From NCBI RefSeq assembly GCF_000729995.1, contig NZ_JNFG01000210.1, positions 1 through 47,160 of the forward strand: a DNA stretch of 47,160 nt. The letters are read 5' to 3'. Under the pieces are notes generated by a model. The model had not been told where the DNA came from, did no database searches, and saw only the letters and a program-made list of their open reading frames with translations. The translations under genes and the position numbers were made by a program. Shown here one piece after another: positions 24,534 to 33,023 of this stretch. Source of the stretch: Caballeronia sordidicola. GTDB lineage: Bacteria > Pseudomonadota > Gammaproteobacteria > Burkholderiales > Burkholderiaceae. Every line of letters begins with the position of its first letter. Within the stretch, counting starts at the first letter, position 1.

Positions 24534-26858
24534 ATGTCAGACCAACCCGCCTACACCATCGCTGTACGCGCGTTGTGCGAGTTCACCGCCAAGCGCGGCG
24601 ACCTCGACCTGCGCTTCACACCTTCGCCCACCGCGCAACAGGGCGTGGCAGGGCATAAGCTCGTCACTGCCCGTCGCGGCAAGGACTACCAAGCCGAATT
24701 AAGCCTTTCAGACAGCTTCGGTCCGCTGCACGTACGCGGTCGTGCGGACGGCTACGACCCCCGCGTGAACCAGCTCGAAGAGATCAAAACGTATCGTGGC
24801 AAGCTCGGCGCCATCCCTGATAACCATCGGCATCTGCACTGGGCACAAGCGCGCATCTACGGCTGGCTGTGCTGCAAAATGCTAAACCTCAAGGAGATCC
24901 GCGTTGCTCTTGTCTACTTCAATATCGCCAGCGAGGAGGAAACGGTCTTCACCGAACTGCAATCCGCCGACGCACTCCGCGAGCACTTTCGCGAGCACTG
25001 CGAGCGTTTTCTGGATTGGGCGCAACAGGAACTCGACCATCGCGGCACACTGGACCGCGCGCTGGCGGAAATGGTTTTCCCTCACGCGTCGTTGCATCCG
25101 GGACAACGGGAACTGGCGGCGGCGATCTACCGTTGCACGCTGCACGGACGCAGTCTGCTGGCGCAAGCACCAACGGGTATAGGCAAGACGCTGGGCAGCT
25201 TGTTTCCCATGTTGAAAGCATGGCCCGCTGCGCGACTCGACAAGATCTTCTTCCTCACCGCGAAGAGTTCAGGCCGCCAGTTGGCGCTCGACGCACTCGC
25301 CACGCTTGGCCGCAACATGCCGCTGCGCGTGCTCGAACTGGTCGCGCGGGACAAATCTTGCGAGCACCCCGACAAAGCCTGCCACGGCGAATCCTGCCCG
25401 CTCGCACGCGGCTTCTACGATCGCTTGCCCGCCGCGCGGCAGGCGGCGCTCGGGGCCGCACAACTGGACCGCCGCGTGCTGCGCGAGGTTGCCATTGAGC
25501 ACACTGTCTGTCCGTACTACCTGAGTCAGGAACTGGCGCGCTGGAGTGACGTCATTGTCGGTGACTATAACTATTACTTCGATACCAACGCCATGCTGTT
25601 TTCCCTCGCGGAGTCGAAGGAATGGCGCGTCGGTGTCCTGGTGGACGAGGCGCATAACCTCGTTGAACGCGGCCGCGCCATGTATTCGGCCACACTGGAT
25701 GAAGCGCGGTTTCACAGCGTTCGGCGCAGCGTGCGCCACACCGTGCCGCCACCGCTGAAGCGCGCGTTCGACAAGGTCGCCCGGGCATGGAAAACCATTT
25801 CAAGCGAGCAGGAAACCGACTACGAGGTGCATGCAGCCCTGCCCGTGCGCTTCATTGAAGCGCTGGAAAACATGATTGGGTTAGTAACCGAGTTCGTGGG
25901 CGAGCAACCCGCCGCACTTGATCGCGAGATGCTGCGCTTTTACTTCGATGCCATGCATTTCGTGCGCATCGCAGAGCGCTTCGACACCCACACTCTCTTC
26001 GATACCACCCTGTCCCCGCACGCCTCGACGCGGCGCAACACCGTGCTGTGCCTGCGCAACCGTGTACCCGCGCCACATTTGAAATCGCGCTTTGCCCGCG
26101 CTCATTCAGTCGCGCTGTTCTCAGCCACGCTCACCCCCATGCATTTCTACGGCGACATGTTGGGTCTTCCCGAAACCTGCTTGCAGGTGAATGTGGAGTC
26201 GCCCTTTCATGCGGATCAGTTGCAGGTGCGGGCCATAGCGAACGTGTCCACGCGGTTTCGCGACCGCGAGCAGTCCGTACCACGACTCGTCGATCTCATC
26301 GCGGCTCAATACCTGCGCGCGCCCGGCAATTACCTGAGTTTCTTCAGCAGCTTCGACTACCTCGATCAGGTTGCCGACGCATTGCTTCGCGAACACCCCG
26401 ACATTCCGGTGTGGACGCAATCGCGTTCAATGAACGAAACAGACCAGCAGGCTTTTCTCGCGCGCTTCACGCAAACCGGCCGCGGTATCGGCTTCGCCGT
26501 GCTGGGCGGATCGTTCGGGGAAGGCATCGACCTGAGCGGCACGCGCTTGATCGGCGCGTTCATCGCGACCCTTGGACTGCCGCAACTCAATCCGGTCAAC
26601 CAGCAGATGAAAGCGCACATGGACGAGCAGTTCGGCGCCGGGTACGACTACACGTACCTGTTCCCCGGGCTGCAGAAAGTGGTACAGGCCGCCGGTCGCG
26701 TGATTCGAGGAGAGACGGATCAGGGGGTGCTGTATCTCATCGACGACCGCTTTGCCCGTGCCGACGTGCGCCGCCTGCTGCCCGCGTGGTGGCGGGTGGA
26801 GATCGTGCGGCACACCGTGGCTTCGGCTGCTGCCGCTCGGGCATCCGCTTTGCCATGA
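24534..26858 (+). CDS. PD-(D/E)XK nuclease fused to XPD/DinG-type iron-sulfur helicase
   Basis: A 774-residue DNA repair enzyme. Residues about 1-165 resemble a RecB/Cas4-type PD-(D/E)XK nuclease: GRADGYD with Asp72, LEEIK with Glu83 and Lys85, then WAQARIYGWL with Gln105. Residues about 175-770 form a superfamily 2 helicase: Walker A APTGIGKT (212-219), four cysteines placed as in the XPD 4Fe-4S domain (Cys276, 283, 288, 326), DEAH at 371-374, and C-terminal motifs GGSFGEGIDLSG and QAAGRVIRGETDQG. This suggests a 5'-3' helicase with an attached nuclease that processes damaged or branched DNA. A LexA box abuts the ATG, indicating SOS induction. No ribosome binding site is present, so translation may be near-leaderless. 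The helicase class is secure; the nuclease assignment is motif-based. Confidence 0.9.
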   Translation: MSDQPAYTIAVRALCEFTAKRGDLDLRFTPSPTAQQGVAGHKLVTARRGKDYQAELSLSDSFGPLHVRGRADGYDPRVNQLEEIKTYRGKLGAIPDNHRHLHWAQARIYGWLCCKMLNLKEIRVALVYFNIASEEETVFTELQSADALREHFREHCERFLDWAQQELDHRGTLDRALAEMVFPHASLHPGQRELAAAIYRCTLHGRSLLAQAPTGIGKTLGSLFPMLKAWPAARLDKIFFLTAKSSGRQLALDALATLGRNMPLRVLELVARDKSCEHPDKACHGESCPLARGFYDRLPAARQAALGAAQLDRRVLREVAIEHTVCPYYLSQELARWSDVIVGDYNYYFDTNAMLFSLAESKEWRVGVLVDEAHNLVERGRAMYSATLDEARFHSVRRSVRHTVPPPLKRAFDKVARAWKTISSEQETDYEVHAALPVRFIEALENMIGLVTEFVGEQPAALDREMLRFYFDAMHFVRIAERFDTHTLFDTTLSPHASTRRNTVLCLRNRVPAPHLKSRFARAHSVALFSATLTPMHFYGDMLGLPETCLQVNVESPFHADQLQVRAIANVSTRFRDREQSVPRLVDLIAAQYLRAPGNYLSFFSSFDYLDQVADALLREHPDIPVWTQSRSMNETDQQAFLARFTQTGRGIGFAVLGGSFGEGIDLSGTRLIGAFIATLGLPQLNPVNQQMKAHMDEQFGAGYDYTYLFPGLQKVVQAAGRVIRGETDQGVLYLIDDRFARADVRRLLPAWWRVEIVRHTVASAAAARASALP

Positions 26859-27115
26859 ATCTCGCGAGCGAGTCACCCCGGCTCGCCCCCACCCGCGCGA
26901 GGAATTATCATTTCTGTCGTTAGGGCCGTCACTACGGCTGCAACCCACACGCCGCGACGCCTTGCAAAGCCGGATCACCAAAGTTGCGACATAGCATTGA
27001 GGCAGCACTAGGACCACCCGACGCGCATCGTGCGCCAGTTTGCTAACATGGTTCAAGCAGCAGCCGGTAGCGACGCTGCCGGCGGACCGTGCAAGGCAAC
27101 AACGGAGCGCGCCTC

Positions 27116-27730
27116 GTGACCCTCATCGTGTACACCAATACCGCCGGCAATCAGGCCGGACGCGACAACGACCTGTTCCAGATCGACGCGGCCGGCTTCC
27201 TGGTCGACATGGGTTGCGTGCTGGTCGATCACTGCAGCCATGCGGTGAACGCCGCGTCGCGCGTCGCGCTGCAGCGGGCCATCCGCCGCATCAAGCCCGG
27301 CGACACACTGGTGGTTACGCGCCTCGGTTACCTGGGAAGCAGTATCAGCGACGCTGTTTCGACGCTCGCCACGCTGGCCGCCAAAGGAGCGCACGTCTTC
27401 TGCCTCGATGCAGGCAAAACCGATCTTTGCGCGAACGGCGAAGGCTCACCGATCCGCATCCTCCAGCTTGCCGCCGAACTGGAGCGCGATGCCAAACGCG
27501 CCCGCGCGCTCGACGCGGCCGCGATCGCCAAGAAGGACGGCATGCATCAGGGACGTCCCGCTTCTTTGTCCGACTCACAGCAGCAACAAGCACTGAAGGC
27601 GCTTGCCGCAGGCAGCACCGTGACGGCAATCGCACGGGTGCTCAGCACGTCGCGGCAGACAATCATCCGCCTGCGCGACGCGGCATCGCGCGATTCCGTT
27701 GCGGTGCGATCACCGCCGGTGGAGCACTGA
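27116..27730 (+). CDS. Serine-recombinase (resolvase) homologue without catalytic residues, HTH protein
   Basis: About 204 residues with the resolvase N-terminal fold and a C-terminal Hin-like helix-turn-helix (about 150-193, GRPASLSDSQQQQALKAL then VTAIARVLSTSRQTIIRLR). The usual YARVS is YTNTA here, so Arg8 and the nucleophile Ser10 are Asn8 and Ala10. The usual LDRLGRS is LGYLGSS, replacing Asp67, Arg68 and Arg71. The Arg45 equivalent remains (Arg49). Strand exchange should be impossible, so a DNA-binding or regulatory role is more likely. The GTG at 27116 is preferred because GGAG lies eight bases upstream; the frame is open to a GTG at 27089. No att-like sites or mobile genes are adjacent. 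Confidence 0.8.
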   Translation: MTLIVYTNTAGNQAGRDNDLFQIDAAGFLVDMGCVLVDHCSHAVNAASRVALQRAIRRIKPGDTLVVTRLGYLGSSISDAVSTLATLAAKGAHVFCLDAGKTDLCANGEGSPIRILQLAAELERDAKRARALDAAAIAKKDGMHQGRPASLSDSQQQQALKALAAGSTVTAIARVLSTSRQTIIRLRDAASRDSVAVRSPPVEH

Positions 27731-27743
27731 GCTGCGTGAGCGG

Positions 27744-27788
27744 GAAGGCTTCAAGAAGGCTTCGAGAAGGCTTCAAGGAAGGCTTCAA
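27744..27788. repeat. Four near-tandem copies of GAAGGCTTCAA
   Basis: Units start at 27744, 27755, 27766 and 27778, with one extra base before the last. Each contains the hyphenated palindrome GAAG-G-CTTC. They begin 14 bases after the stop of the resolvase-like gene and end 115 bases before the oxygenase gene. Confidence 0.75.
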
Positions 27789-27902
27789 TACATTCATCAT
27801 ATGTTTGTGCGCATCGCCAATATGAACGCAACATCCGGAGTGTTTTCAAACGCGGGGCAGCGGACACTGAGGGTCATCGAAACCTGCCTGGAGAAACTCT
27901 GA

Positions 27903-28625
27903 ATGGATGCCCTGGCGACGAATATTGAAGCCCGCGTGAACGCCGTCGACTGGCATGCGGTGCAAGAAGAACTGGATGGATTCGGCTGTGCGACGATCGC
28001 GAGCCTGCTCACGCCCGCGGAATGTGACGCGTTGAAAGCGCTCTATGCGCGCGACGAGTTGTACAGAAGCCGCGTAGTGATGGCGCGCCACGGTTTTGGG
28101 CGCGGAGAGTACAAGTACTACGCTTATCCGCTGCCTGAGATGATCGGCAGCTTACGCAACGTGGTGTATCCGCACTTGGTCCCAATCGCTAATCGATGGA
28201 ACGAGATCATGCGTATCGACACCCGGTATCCACCGGACCACGCTGCTTTTATCGATCGATGCCACGCGGCCGGCCAGCTTCGCCCCACTCCGTTGATCCT
28301 TCAATACGCGCAAGGCGACTACAACTGCCTGCATCAGGACCTGTACGGCGAGCACGTGTTTCCGCTTCAGCTTGCGATTCTGCTGTCGGTACCGGGACGT
28401 GACTTTACGGGTGGAGAGTTCGTGATGACCGAGCAACGGCCGCGCATGCAGTCGCGGGCCGAAGTCGTGCCGTTAGCGCAAGGGGACGCTGTGATTTTTG
28501 CCGTGCATAACCGGCCGGTGAACGGGACGCGCGGGGCGTATCGCGTGAATCTCAGGCATGGCGTGAGCCGGCTGAGATCGGGGCATCGGCATACGGTTGG
28601 CATCATTTTCCACGACGCAACCTGA
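27903..28625 (+). CDS. 2-oxoglutarate/Fe(II)-dependent oxygenase
   Basis: A 240-residue enzyme of the prolyl-4-hydroxylase-like dioxygenase group, using Fe(II), O2 and 2-oxoglutarate to hydroxylate a substrate. The iron facial triad is visible as His144 and Asp146 in CLHQDLYG plus His219 in LRHGVS. Arg229 in GHRHTVGIIF is the likely 2-oxoglutarate anchor. The middle segment FTGGEFVMTEQRP is typical of the family. No signal peptide is present. The substrate is not evident; protein hydroxylation and alkylation repair are both known in relatives. It follows the resolvase-like gene by 172 bases across a repeat cluster and is convergent with ribA. Confidence 0.85.
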   Translation: MDALATNIEARVNAVDWHAVQEELDGFGCATIASLLTPAECDALKALYARDELYRSRVVMARHGFGRGEYKYYAYPLPEMIGSLRNVVYPHLVPIANRWNEIMRIDTRYPPDHAAFIDRCHAAGQLRPTPLILQYAQGDYNCLHQDLYGEHVFPLQLAILLSVPGRDFTGGEFVMTEQRPRMQSRAEVVPLAQGDAVIFAVHNRPVNGTRGAYRVNLRHGVSRLRSGHRHTVGIIFHDAT

Positions 28626-28640
28626 AACCGCTGCAATCGA

Positions 28641-29291
28641 CTATTCGTTCTCGTCGAAGTAGTGGCCGAAACGGACCTGCTTCGTCTTGATGTAGCGCTC
28701 GTTTTCCTCACGCACGGGAATGGCCAGCGCCACCCGTTCACAGACCGGGATATCGTGCTTGAGCAGCGTGTCGAACTTCGTGGGATTGTTGCTCATCAAG
28801 CGCACCGAGCGCACGTCGAGCGCACGCAGGATAGCGGCGGCCGAATCGTATTCCCGTGCGTCGTCAGGTAGACCCAGATGCAGGTTGGCATCGACCGTGT
28901 CGTAACCCTGCTCTTGCAGTGCATACGCGCGGATCTTGTTCGCCAGCCCGATGCCGCGCCCTTCATGCCCCCGCAAATACAGCAGGATCCCGCGGTTTTC
29001 AGCCGCGATATACCGCATGGCGAGGTCCAGTTGCTCGCCGCAATCACAGCGATACGAGCCGAATACATCGCCCGTGACGCACTCGGAATGCAGCCGGCAC
29101 AGCACGGATTCACCGGCGCTGACATCGCCCATGACAAGCGTCAGATGCTCGGCGCCCGTGCTCTTCACGCGATACACATGCGACTCAAACACGCCGTAAC
29201 GCGTGGGAATGGTGGCCTTCGCCACGAGTTCGACGCATTCTTCGTGGGCTGCTACGGCAGTGGCTGCCGGTGAATCAGAAACGTTTTTCAT
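28641..29291 (-). CDS. ribA: GTP cyclohydrolase II
   Basis: A 216-residue enzyme for the first step of riboflavin synthesis: GTP to 2,5-diamino-6-ribosylamino-pyrimidinone 5'-phosphate, formate and diphosphate. The zinc site is SECVTGDVFGSYRCDCG with Cys71, Cys82 and Cys84. RGHEGRGIGLANKIRAYALQ carries the catalytic and GTP-binding residues, and SNNPTKFD is near the end. It is a stand-alone RibA, not fused to RibB. The ATG at 29291 (preceded by AGAG) fits the family better than the further upstream start at 29327. No FMN riboswitch is recognisable upstream. Confidence 0.95.
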   Translation of the reverse strand: MKNVSDSPAATAVAAHEECVELVAKATIPTRYGVFESHVYRVKSTGAEHLTLVMGDVSAGESVLCRLHSECVTGDVFGSYRCDCGEQLDLAMRYIAAENRGILLYLRGHEGRGIGLANKIRAYALQEQGYDTVDANLHLGLPDDAREYDSAAAILRALDVRSVRLMSNNPTKFDTLLKHDIPVCERVALAIPVREENERYIKTKQVRFGHYFDENE

Positions 29292-29658
29292 GTTCTCTTG
29301 TACTGCATAGGAGGGCGTGGGCCGCATGCCGGTATTTAGTCGGACATTTTAATCGGTCACTTTAGCAAGAAGCCCGGAAAAAGCGGGAGCGCCCGGTCCG
29401 ACATGTTAAAACGCCCGGGAAATATTTGCAGCCCGCAAGCCTGAGTTCGCGGCGGCCGCGTAAAAAGCGGTTCGGAAGCTGTTTGGAAAGGCACACTGAA
29501 ATCGCCCTAAATTCCCACGACTGATTTCCATATATCTAAAGAAGAACGTATCGCTTCGTCAAAAATTCCGTGATTGGTAAAGTACATGCCTACTTAGGCG
29601 CGCCTGTTCGCCTAGGGGCGCCGCTCGTTGTGCGCCCTTTAACCTTCACCGACCTTAC
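29292..29658. promoter_or_regulatory. Divergent intergenic region, ribA / peptide-binding protein
   Basis: 367 bases without a gene. A ten-base direct repeat is nearly exact: GACATTTTAA (29343-29352) and GACATGTTAA (29400-29409). Several short CCCGG/CCGGG pairs could form weak hairpins. The last 130 bases before 29659 are more AT-rich and probably hold the promoter of the binding protein gene. Nothing matches a known riboswitch. Confidence 0.35.
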
Positions 29659-31305
29659 ATGCCACATCAAAGCCTGACATCCAGCTCATTCTTAGCTCCT
29701 GCCCGCACGCTGGTCCGCACCGCGGTTTGCACGCTTGCCGCCTTTGGCGCACTTGCCGGCACGGCCCACGCGGCGGGCAAAACCCTGGTGTTCTGTTCGG
29801 AAGGCAGTCCGGCGGGCTTCGATTCCGCGCAGTACACCACCAGCACGGACTTCGACGCCGGCGCGCACGCAGTCTACGACACCCTCGTCGAATTCCAGCG
29901 CGGTTCGCTCGACCTGGTGCCGGGCCTGGCCACATCGTGGGACGAGTCGGCCGACGCGAAGACCTTCACGTTCCATCTCCGTCACGGCGTCAAGTTCCAG
30001 ACCACGCCCTGGTTCAAACCTACGCGCGACTTCAACGCAGACGACGTCGTCTTCACGTTCAAACGCATGATTGACCCGGACAATGCGTTCCAGAAAGCGC
30101 ATCCGGTCAGCTTCCCGTATCTCAGCGACCTCGGTTACGACAAGAACATTGCATCGGTTGAAAAACTCGACGACTACACGGTGCGCTTCACGCTGCACAC
30201 GTCGGACGTGGTGTTCGTGCGCAACATAGCGATGGAGTTCGCCTCCATTGTGTCGGCGCAATACGCCGACCAGTTGCTGAAGGCCGGCAAGACGGAGGAC
30301 CTGAACCAGAAGCCGGTGGGCACGGGGCCGTTCGTGTTCCGCGACTATCAGAAAGACGCAACCATCCGCTACGACGCGCACCCCGACTTCTGGAACAAGA
30401 AGGACGTGCATATCGACAAACTGGTGTTTGCCATCACGCCGGACGCCGCCGTGCGCATGCAGAAACTCACGAGCGGAGAATGCCAGATGACCGCTTTCCC
30501 GCGCCCCGCCGACATCCAGACGGCGCGCAACAATCCGAAGATCGCGGTGCTGTCGGGCGTAGGTTTCAACGTGGCTTATGTCGGCTACAACACCACCCAC
30601 AAGCCGCTCGATAACGTGCTGGTGCGCCGCGCGCTGGACATGGCCGTCGACAAACCGGCCATCTTGAAGAGCGTCTACGAGGGGGCTGCGACCGTGGCCT
30701 CGAATCCGATGCCGCCCTCGCAATGGTCGTATAACAAGGCGTTGAAAGATGCGCCTTATGATCCCGCGAAGGCCCGCGACCTGCTGAAGCAAGCCGGTTT
30801 TCCGAACGGTTTTTCGATCACGTTATGGGCTATGCCAGTACAGCGCGGCTATAACCCCAACGCGCGCCTGATGGCGCAATTGATTCAATCGGATTGGGCG
30901 AAGATCGGCGTTAAAGCAAACATCGTCACTTACGAATGGGCCGAATATAACAAGCGCGCTAAGGAAGGCGGCGAGCACGACGCGATCCTTTACGGCTGGA
31001 TGGGCGACAACGGCGACCCGGACAACTGGCTCGGCACGACCCTCGGCTGCGACGCGGTGCACGGCAGCAACGTGGCGAAGTGGTGCGACAAGCAATTCGA
31101 CGATCTGATCGGGAAAGCGCGGCTGATCACGGACCAGCCGACCCGCGCCAAGCTGTATGAGCAGGCGCAGGTCGTGTTCAAGGACCAGGTTCCGTACACG
31201 CCGATCGCCCACGCCAACGCGTTTCAGTTGATGACGAAGAACGTCAAGGGCTACGAGATCAGCCCGCTGGGCGGTCATCGGTTCGACGGCATCTCGCTCG
31301 ACTGA
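29659..31305 (+). CDS. Periplasmic solute-binding protein, dipeptide ABC transporter type (family 5)
   Basis: A 548-residue binding protein of the DppA/OppA family. A Sec signal peptide of about 38 residues ends in GTAHA before AGKTLVFCSEG. The mature part shows DTLVEFQ, LVPGLATSWDESADAKTFTFHLR, VGTGPFVF and LVRRALDMAVDKPAI, all typical of SBP family 5. It would capture di- or oligopeptides in the periplasm. No permease or ATPase genes (dppBCDF) flank it, so it is an orphan that probably works with a transporter elsewhere. No ribosome binding site is evident before the ATG. A GC-rich hairpin follows. Confidence 0.92.
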   Translation: MPHQSLTSSSFLAPARTLVRTAVCTLAAFGALAGTAHAAGKTLVFCSEGSPAGFDSAQYTTSTDFDAGAHAVYDTLVEFQRGSLDLVPGLATSWDESADAKTFTFHLRHGVKFQTTPWFKPTRDFNADDVVFTFKRMIDPDNAFQKAHPVSFPYLSDLGYDKNIASVEKLDDYTVRFTLHTSDVVFVRNIAMEFASIVSAQYADQLLKAGKTEDLNQKPVGTGPFVFRDYQKDATIRYDAHPDFWNKKDVHIDKLVFAITPDAAVRMQKLTSGECQMTAFPRPADIQTARNNPKIAVLSGVGFNVAYVGYNTTHKPLDNVLVRRALDMAVDKPAILKSVYEGAATVASNPMPPSQWSYNKALKDAPYDPAKARDLLKQAGFPNGFSITLWAMPVQRGYNPNARLMAQLIQSDWAKIGVKANIVTYEWAEYNKRAKEGGEHDAILYGWMGDNGDPDNWLGTTLGCDAVHGSNVAKWCDKQFDDLIGKARLITDQPTRAKLYEQAQVVFKDQVPYTPIAHANAFQLMTKNVKGYEISPLGGHRFDGISLD

Positions 31306-31330
31306 GAACGCCGGCTTTAACTACACGAAA

Positions 31331-31358
31331 GGCGACGGGCTTTGAAAGGCCCGTCGCC
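31331..31358. terminator. Hairpin between convergent genes (possible terminator)
   Basis: GGCGACGGGC (31331-31340) and GCCCGTCGCC (31349-31358) form a perfect ten-base stem with an eight-base loop, between two convergent genes. There is no T-run on the plus strand and only TTT on the minus strand side, so efficiency is doubtful. Confidence 0.55.
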
Positions 31359-31366
31359 GCTTGGCT

Positions 31367-32062
31367 TCATGCGGGGTGATCGAAGCTGCCGGGGCTCTTG
31401 TCGGTTCCACTCCATTGCGGCTTGCGAGCCCGCTCCGCCTGCTGCAAACCGGCCTTCAGGCCCTCTTTGTCGAAATCCTTCGTGTAGACCGGCGTGCCCG
31501 GCTGCTGGCGCCAGGAGTCGTCGATACTGCCGTTATCCACCGGATCGAAGCCCATCTCGTCGACGAGTTGCATCACGACGGCCTTGGCATCGGCGTTGTC
31601 GCCCGAGACCGGCAATGCCACGCGTCCCGGCGTGCCTTCAGGCTTGCCGAGATCGCGCAAATGCGCCGCGTAAATGTTGTTGAAAGCCTTGATGACCGGA
31701 CGCCCGATCTGCTGTGCAACCCACGCGCTTTCCATCATGCCGGACTCGATCCCCTCGATACGGCCATCGCGCTCACGCGGATAATAGTTGCCCGTATCGA
31801 TGAAGACGGTGGTTTCCGGCACGTCTTTGAACAAGCCTGCGGGCAGATTCAGCACTTTCTTTTCAGGGATCGTGACCACGATCACGGCCGCACCGCGTAC
31901 CACGTCGGTCAGCTCGGCCGGCTTTGCCCCGGTTTCGCCAGCGACTTCGGCCAGCGTATCCGGCCCGCGCGAGTTGCCGATCAGGACCTCGTGCCCCCGT
32001 TCGACCCAGCGCAACGCCAGCACGCGGCCGATATTCCCTGCGCCAATGATGCCAATTTTCAT
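31367..32062 (-). CDS. NADPH-dependent F420 reductase-like Rossmann protein
   Basis: A 231-residue protein of the NADP oxidoreductase, coenzyme F420-dependent family. The N-terminal Rossmann motif is GIIGAGNIGRVLALRWVERG, followed by IGNSRGPDTL, which is suited to NADP phosphate. IVVTIPEKKV and VFIDTGNYYPRERDG follow. In proteobacteria without F420 such proteins are generally treated as NAD(P)-dependent reductases of unknown substrate. The ATG follows GGAGG with a four-base spacing. It is monocistronic and divergent from ahpC. Confidence 0.85.
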   Translation of the reverse strand: MKIGIIGAGNIGRVLALRWVERGHEVLIGNSRGPDTLAEVAGETGAKPAELTDVVRGAAVIVVTIPEKKVLNLPAGLFKDVPETTVFIDTGNYYPRERDGRIEGIESGMMESAWVAQQIGRPVIKAFNNIYAAHLRDLGKPEGTPGRVALPVSGDNADAKAVVMQLVDEMGFDPVDNGSIDDSWRQQPGTPVYTKDFDKEGLKAGLQQAERARKPQWSGTDKSPGSFDHPA

Positions 32063-32192
32063 ACACCCTCCAGTTGATTCAGTTAGCTAAAGCGGGATGC
32101 GCGCAACGCCCATGCCCGTCGTGTTTGTTGATCCAGCCTCGATTCCCGGTGTTGGCAGCAGTTTCCGGGTGACGATAAAATGCGAGCCCTTC

Positions 32193-32201
32193 TGGTATAA
32201 A
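32193..32201 (+). promoter_or_regulatory. Candidate extended -10 promoter of ahpC
   Basis: TGGTATAAA fits an extended -10 (TG-N-TATAAA). Transcription would begin near 32208, leaving a leader of about 127 bases before ahpC. No clear -35 is present, which suits an activated promoter. I could not fit a full OxyR site. Confidence 0.4.
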
Positions 32202-32334
32202 CCCTGTCGTATTAACCCTGATAGCCTCACCACATCGGCCCTATTAAATCATTCGATTTTCCATGTTGGGCGCCGCCCGTCATACTTCGTTCACTCCCTG
32301 AATCACTTAACCACTTAACACAAGGACGCACGCA

Positions 32335-32898
32335 ATGCCGATCATCAACAGCCAGGTCAAACCGTTCAAAGCCAACGCTTATCACAACGGCGACTTCACC
32401 ACCGTGACCGAAGCAAGCCTGAAGGGCAAATGGTCCGTCCTGGTGTTCTACCCGGCTGACTTCACGTTCGTTTGCCCGACGGAACTCGGCGATCTGGCCG
32501 ACCGTTACGCAGAATTCAAGAAGCTGGGCGTGGAAATCTACAGCGTGTCGACCGACACCCACTTCACCCACAAGGCATGGCACGACACGTCGGAAACGAT
32601 CGCCAAGATCAAGTATCCGATGATTGCCGATCCGACGCTGGTGATCTCGCGCGCCTTCGACGTGTTGATCGAAGAAGAAGGCCTGGCGCTGCGTGGCACG
32701 TTCGTGATCAACCCGGAAGGCGAGATCAAGCTGTGCGAAATCCACGACAACGGCATCGGCCGTGACGCCGGCGAACTGCTGCGCAAGGTGCAGGCAGCGC
32801 AATACGTGGCCGCTCACCCGGGCGAAGTGTGCCCCGCGAAGTGGACGCCGGGCGCTGAAACGCTGACGCCGTCGCTCGACCTCATCGGCAAGATCTAA
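32335..32898 (+). CDS. ahpC: Alkyl hydroperoxide reductase, peroxiredoxin subunit
   Basis: A 187-residue 2-Cys peroxiredoxin, full length, that reduces H2O2 and organic hydroperoxides in the cytoplasm. The peroxidatic Cys47 is in DFTFVCPTEL and the resolving Cys166 in EVCPAKW. The substrate motif around ALRGTFVINPEG is intact. The ATG follows ACAAGGACGC. The reductase partner ahpF follows after 125 bases, so the two are probably co-expressed, with ahpC possibly also made alone. OxyR control would be expected from family precedent. Confidence 0.97.
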   Translation: MPIINSQVKPFKANAYHNGDFTTVTEASLKGKWSVLVFYPADFTFVCPTELGDLADRYAEFKKLGVEIYSVSTDTHFTHKAWHDTSETIAKIKYPMIADPTLVISRAFDVLIEEEGLALRGTFVINPEGEIKLCEIHDNGIGRDAGELLRKVQAAQYVAAHPGEVCPAKWTPGAETLTPSLDLIGKI

Positions 32899-33023
32899 GC
32901 TTTACATCCCGGTTGTAACAGCAGTGTAGTATCCGGGCCGCTCGCGGCCCGGATGACGCTCGCCTCGCATTCCTCGCTTAAATAACAACCTCAAAAACCC
33001 TCGTCACACGGACTCGAATCGCC

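Noticed and set aside
27116..27730. Active integrase marking a mobile island
   Set aside because: Catalytic residues are missing and no direct repeats, tRNA or cargo genes bound a unit here.
29292..29658. FMN riboswitch upstream of ribA
   Set aside because: No RFN-like conserved blocks could be recognised; only short GC-rich pairings and a ten-base direct repeat.
29692..30792. 366-codon minus-strand ORF opposite the peptide-binding protein gene
   Set aside because: Antisense shadow with His/Arg/Val-rich composition.
32202..32334. OxyR site before ahpC
   Set aside because: ATAG at 32221 and CTAT at 32241 do not have the spacing of an OxyR site.
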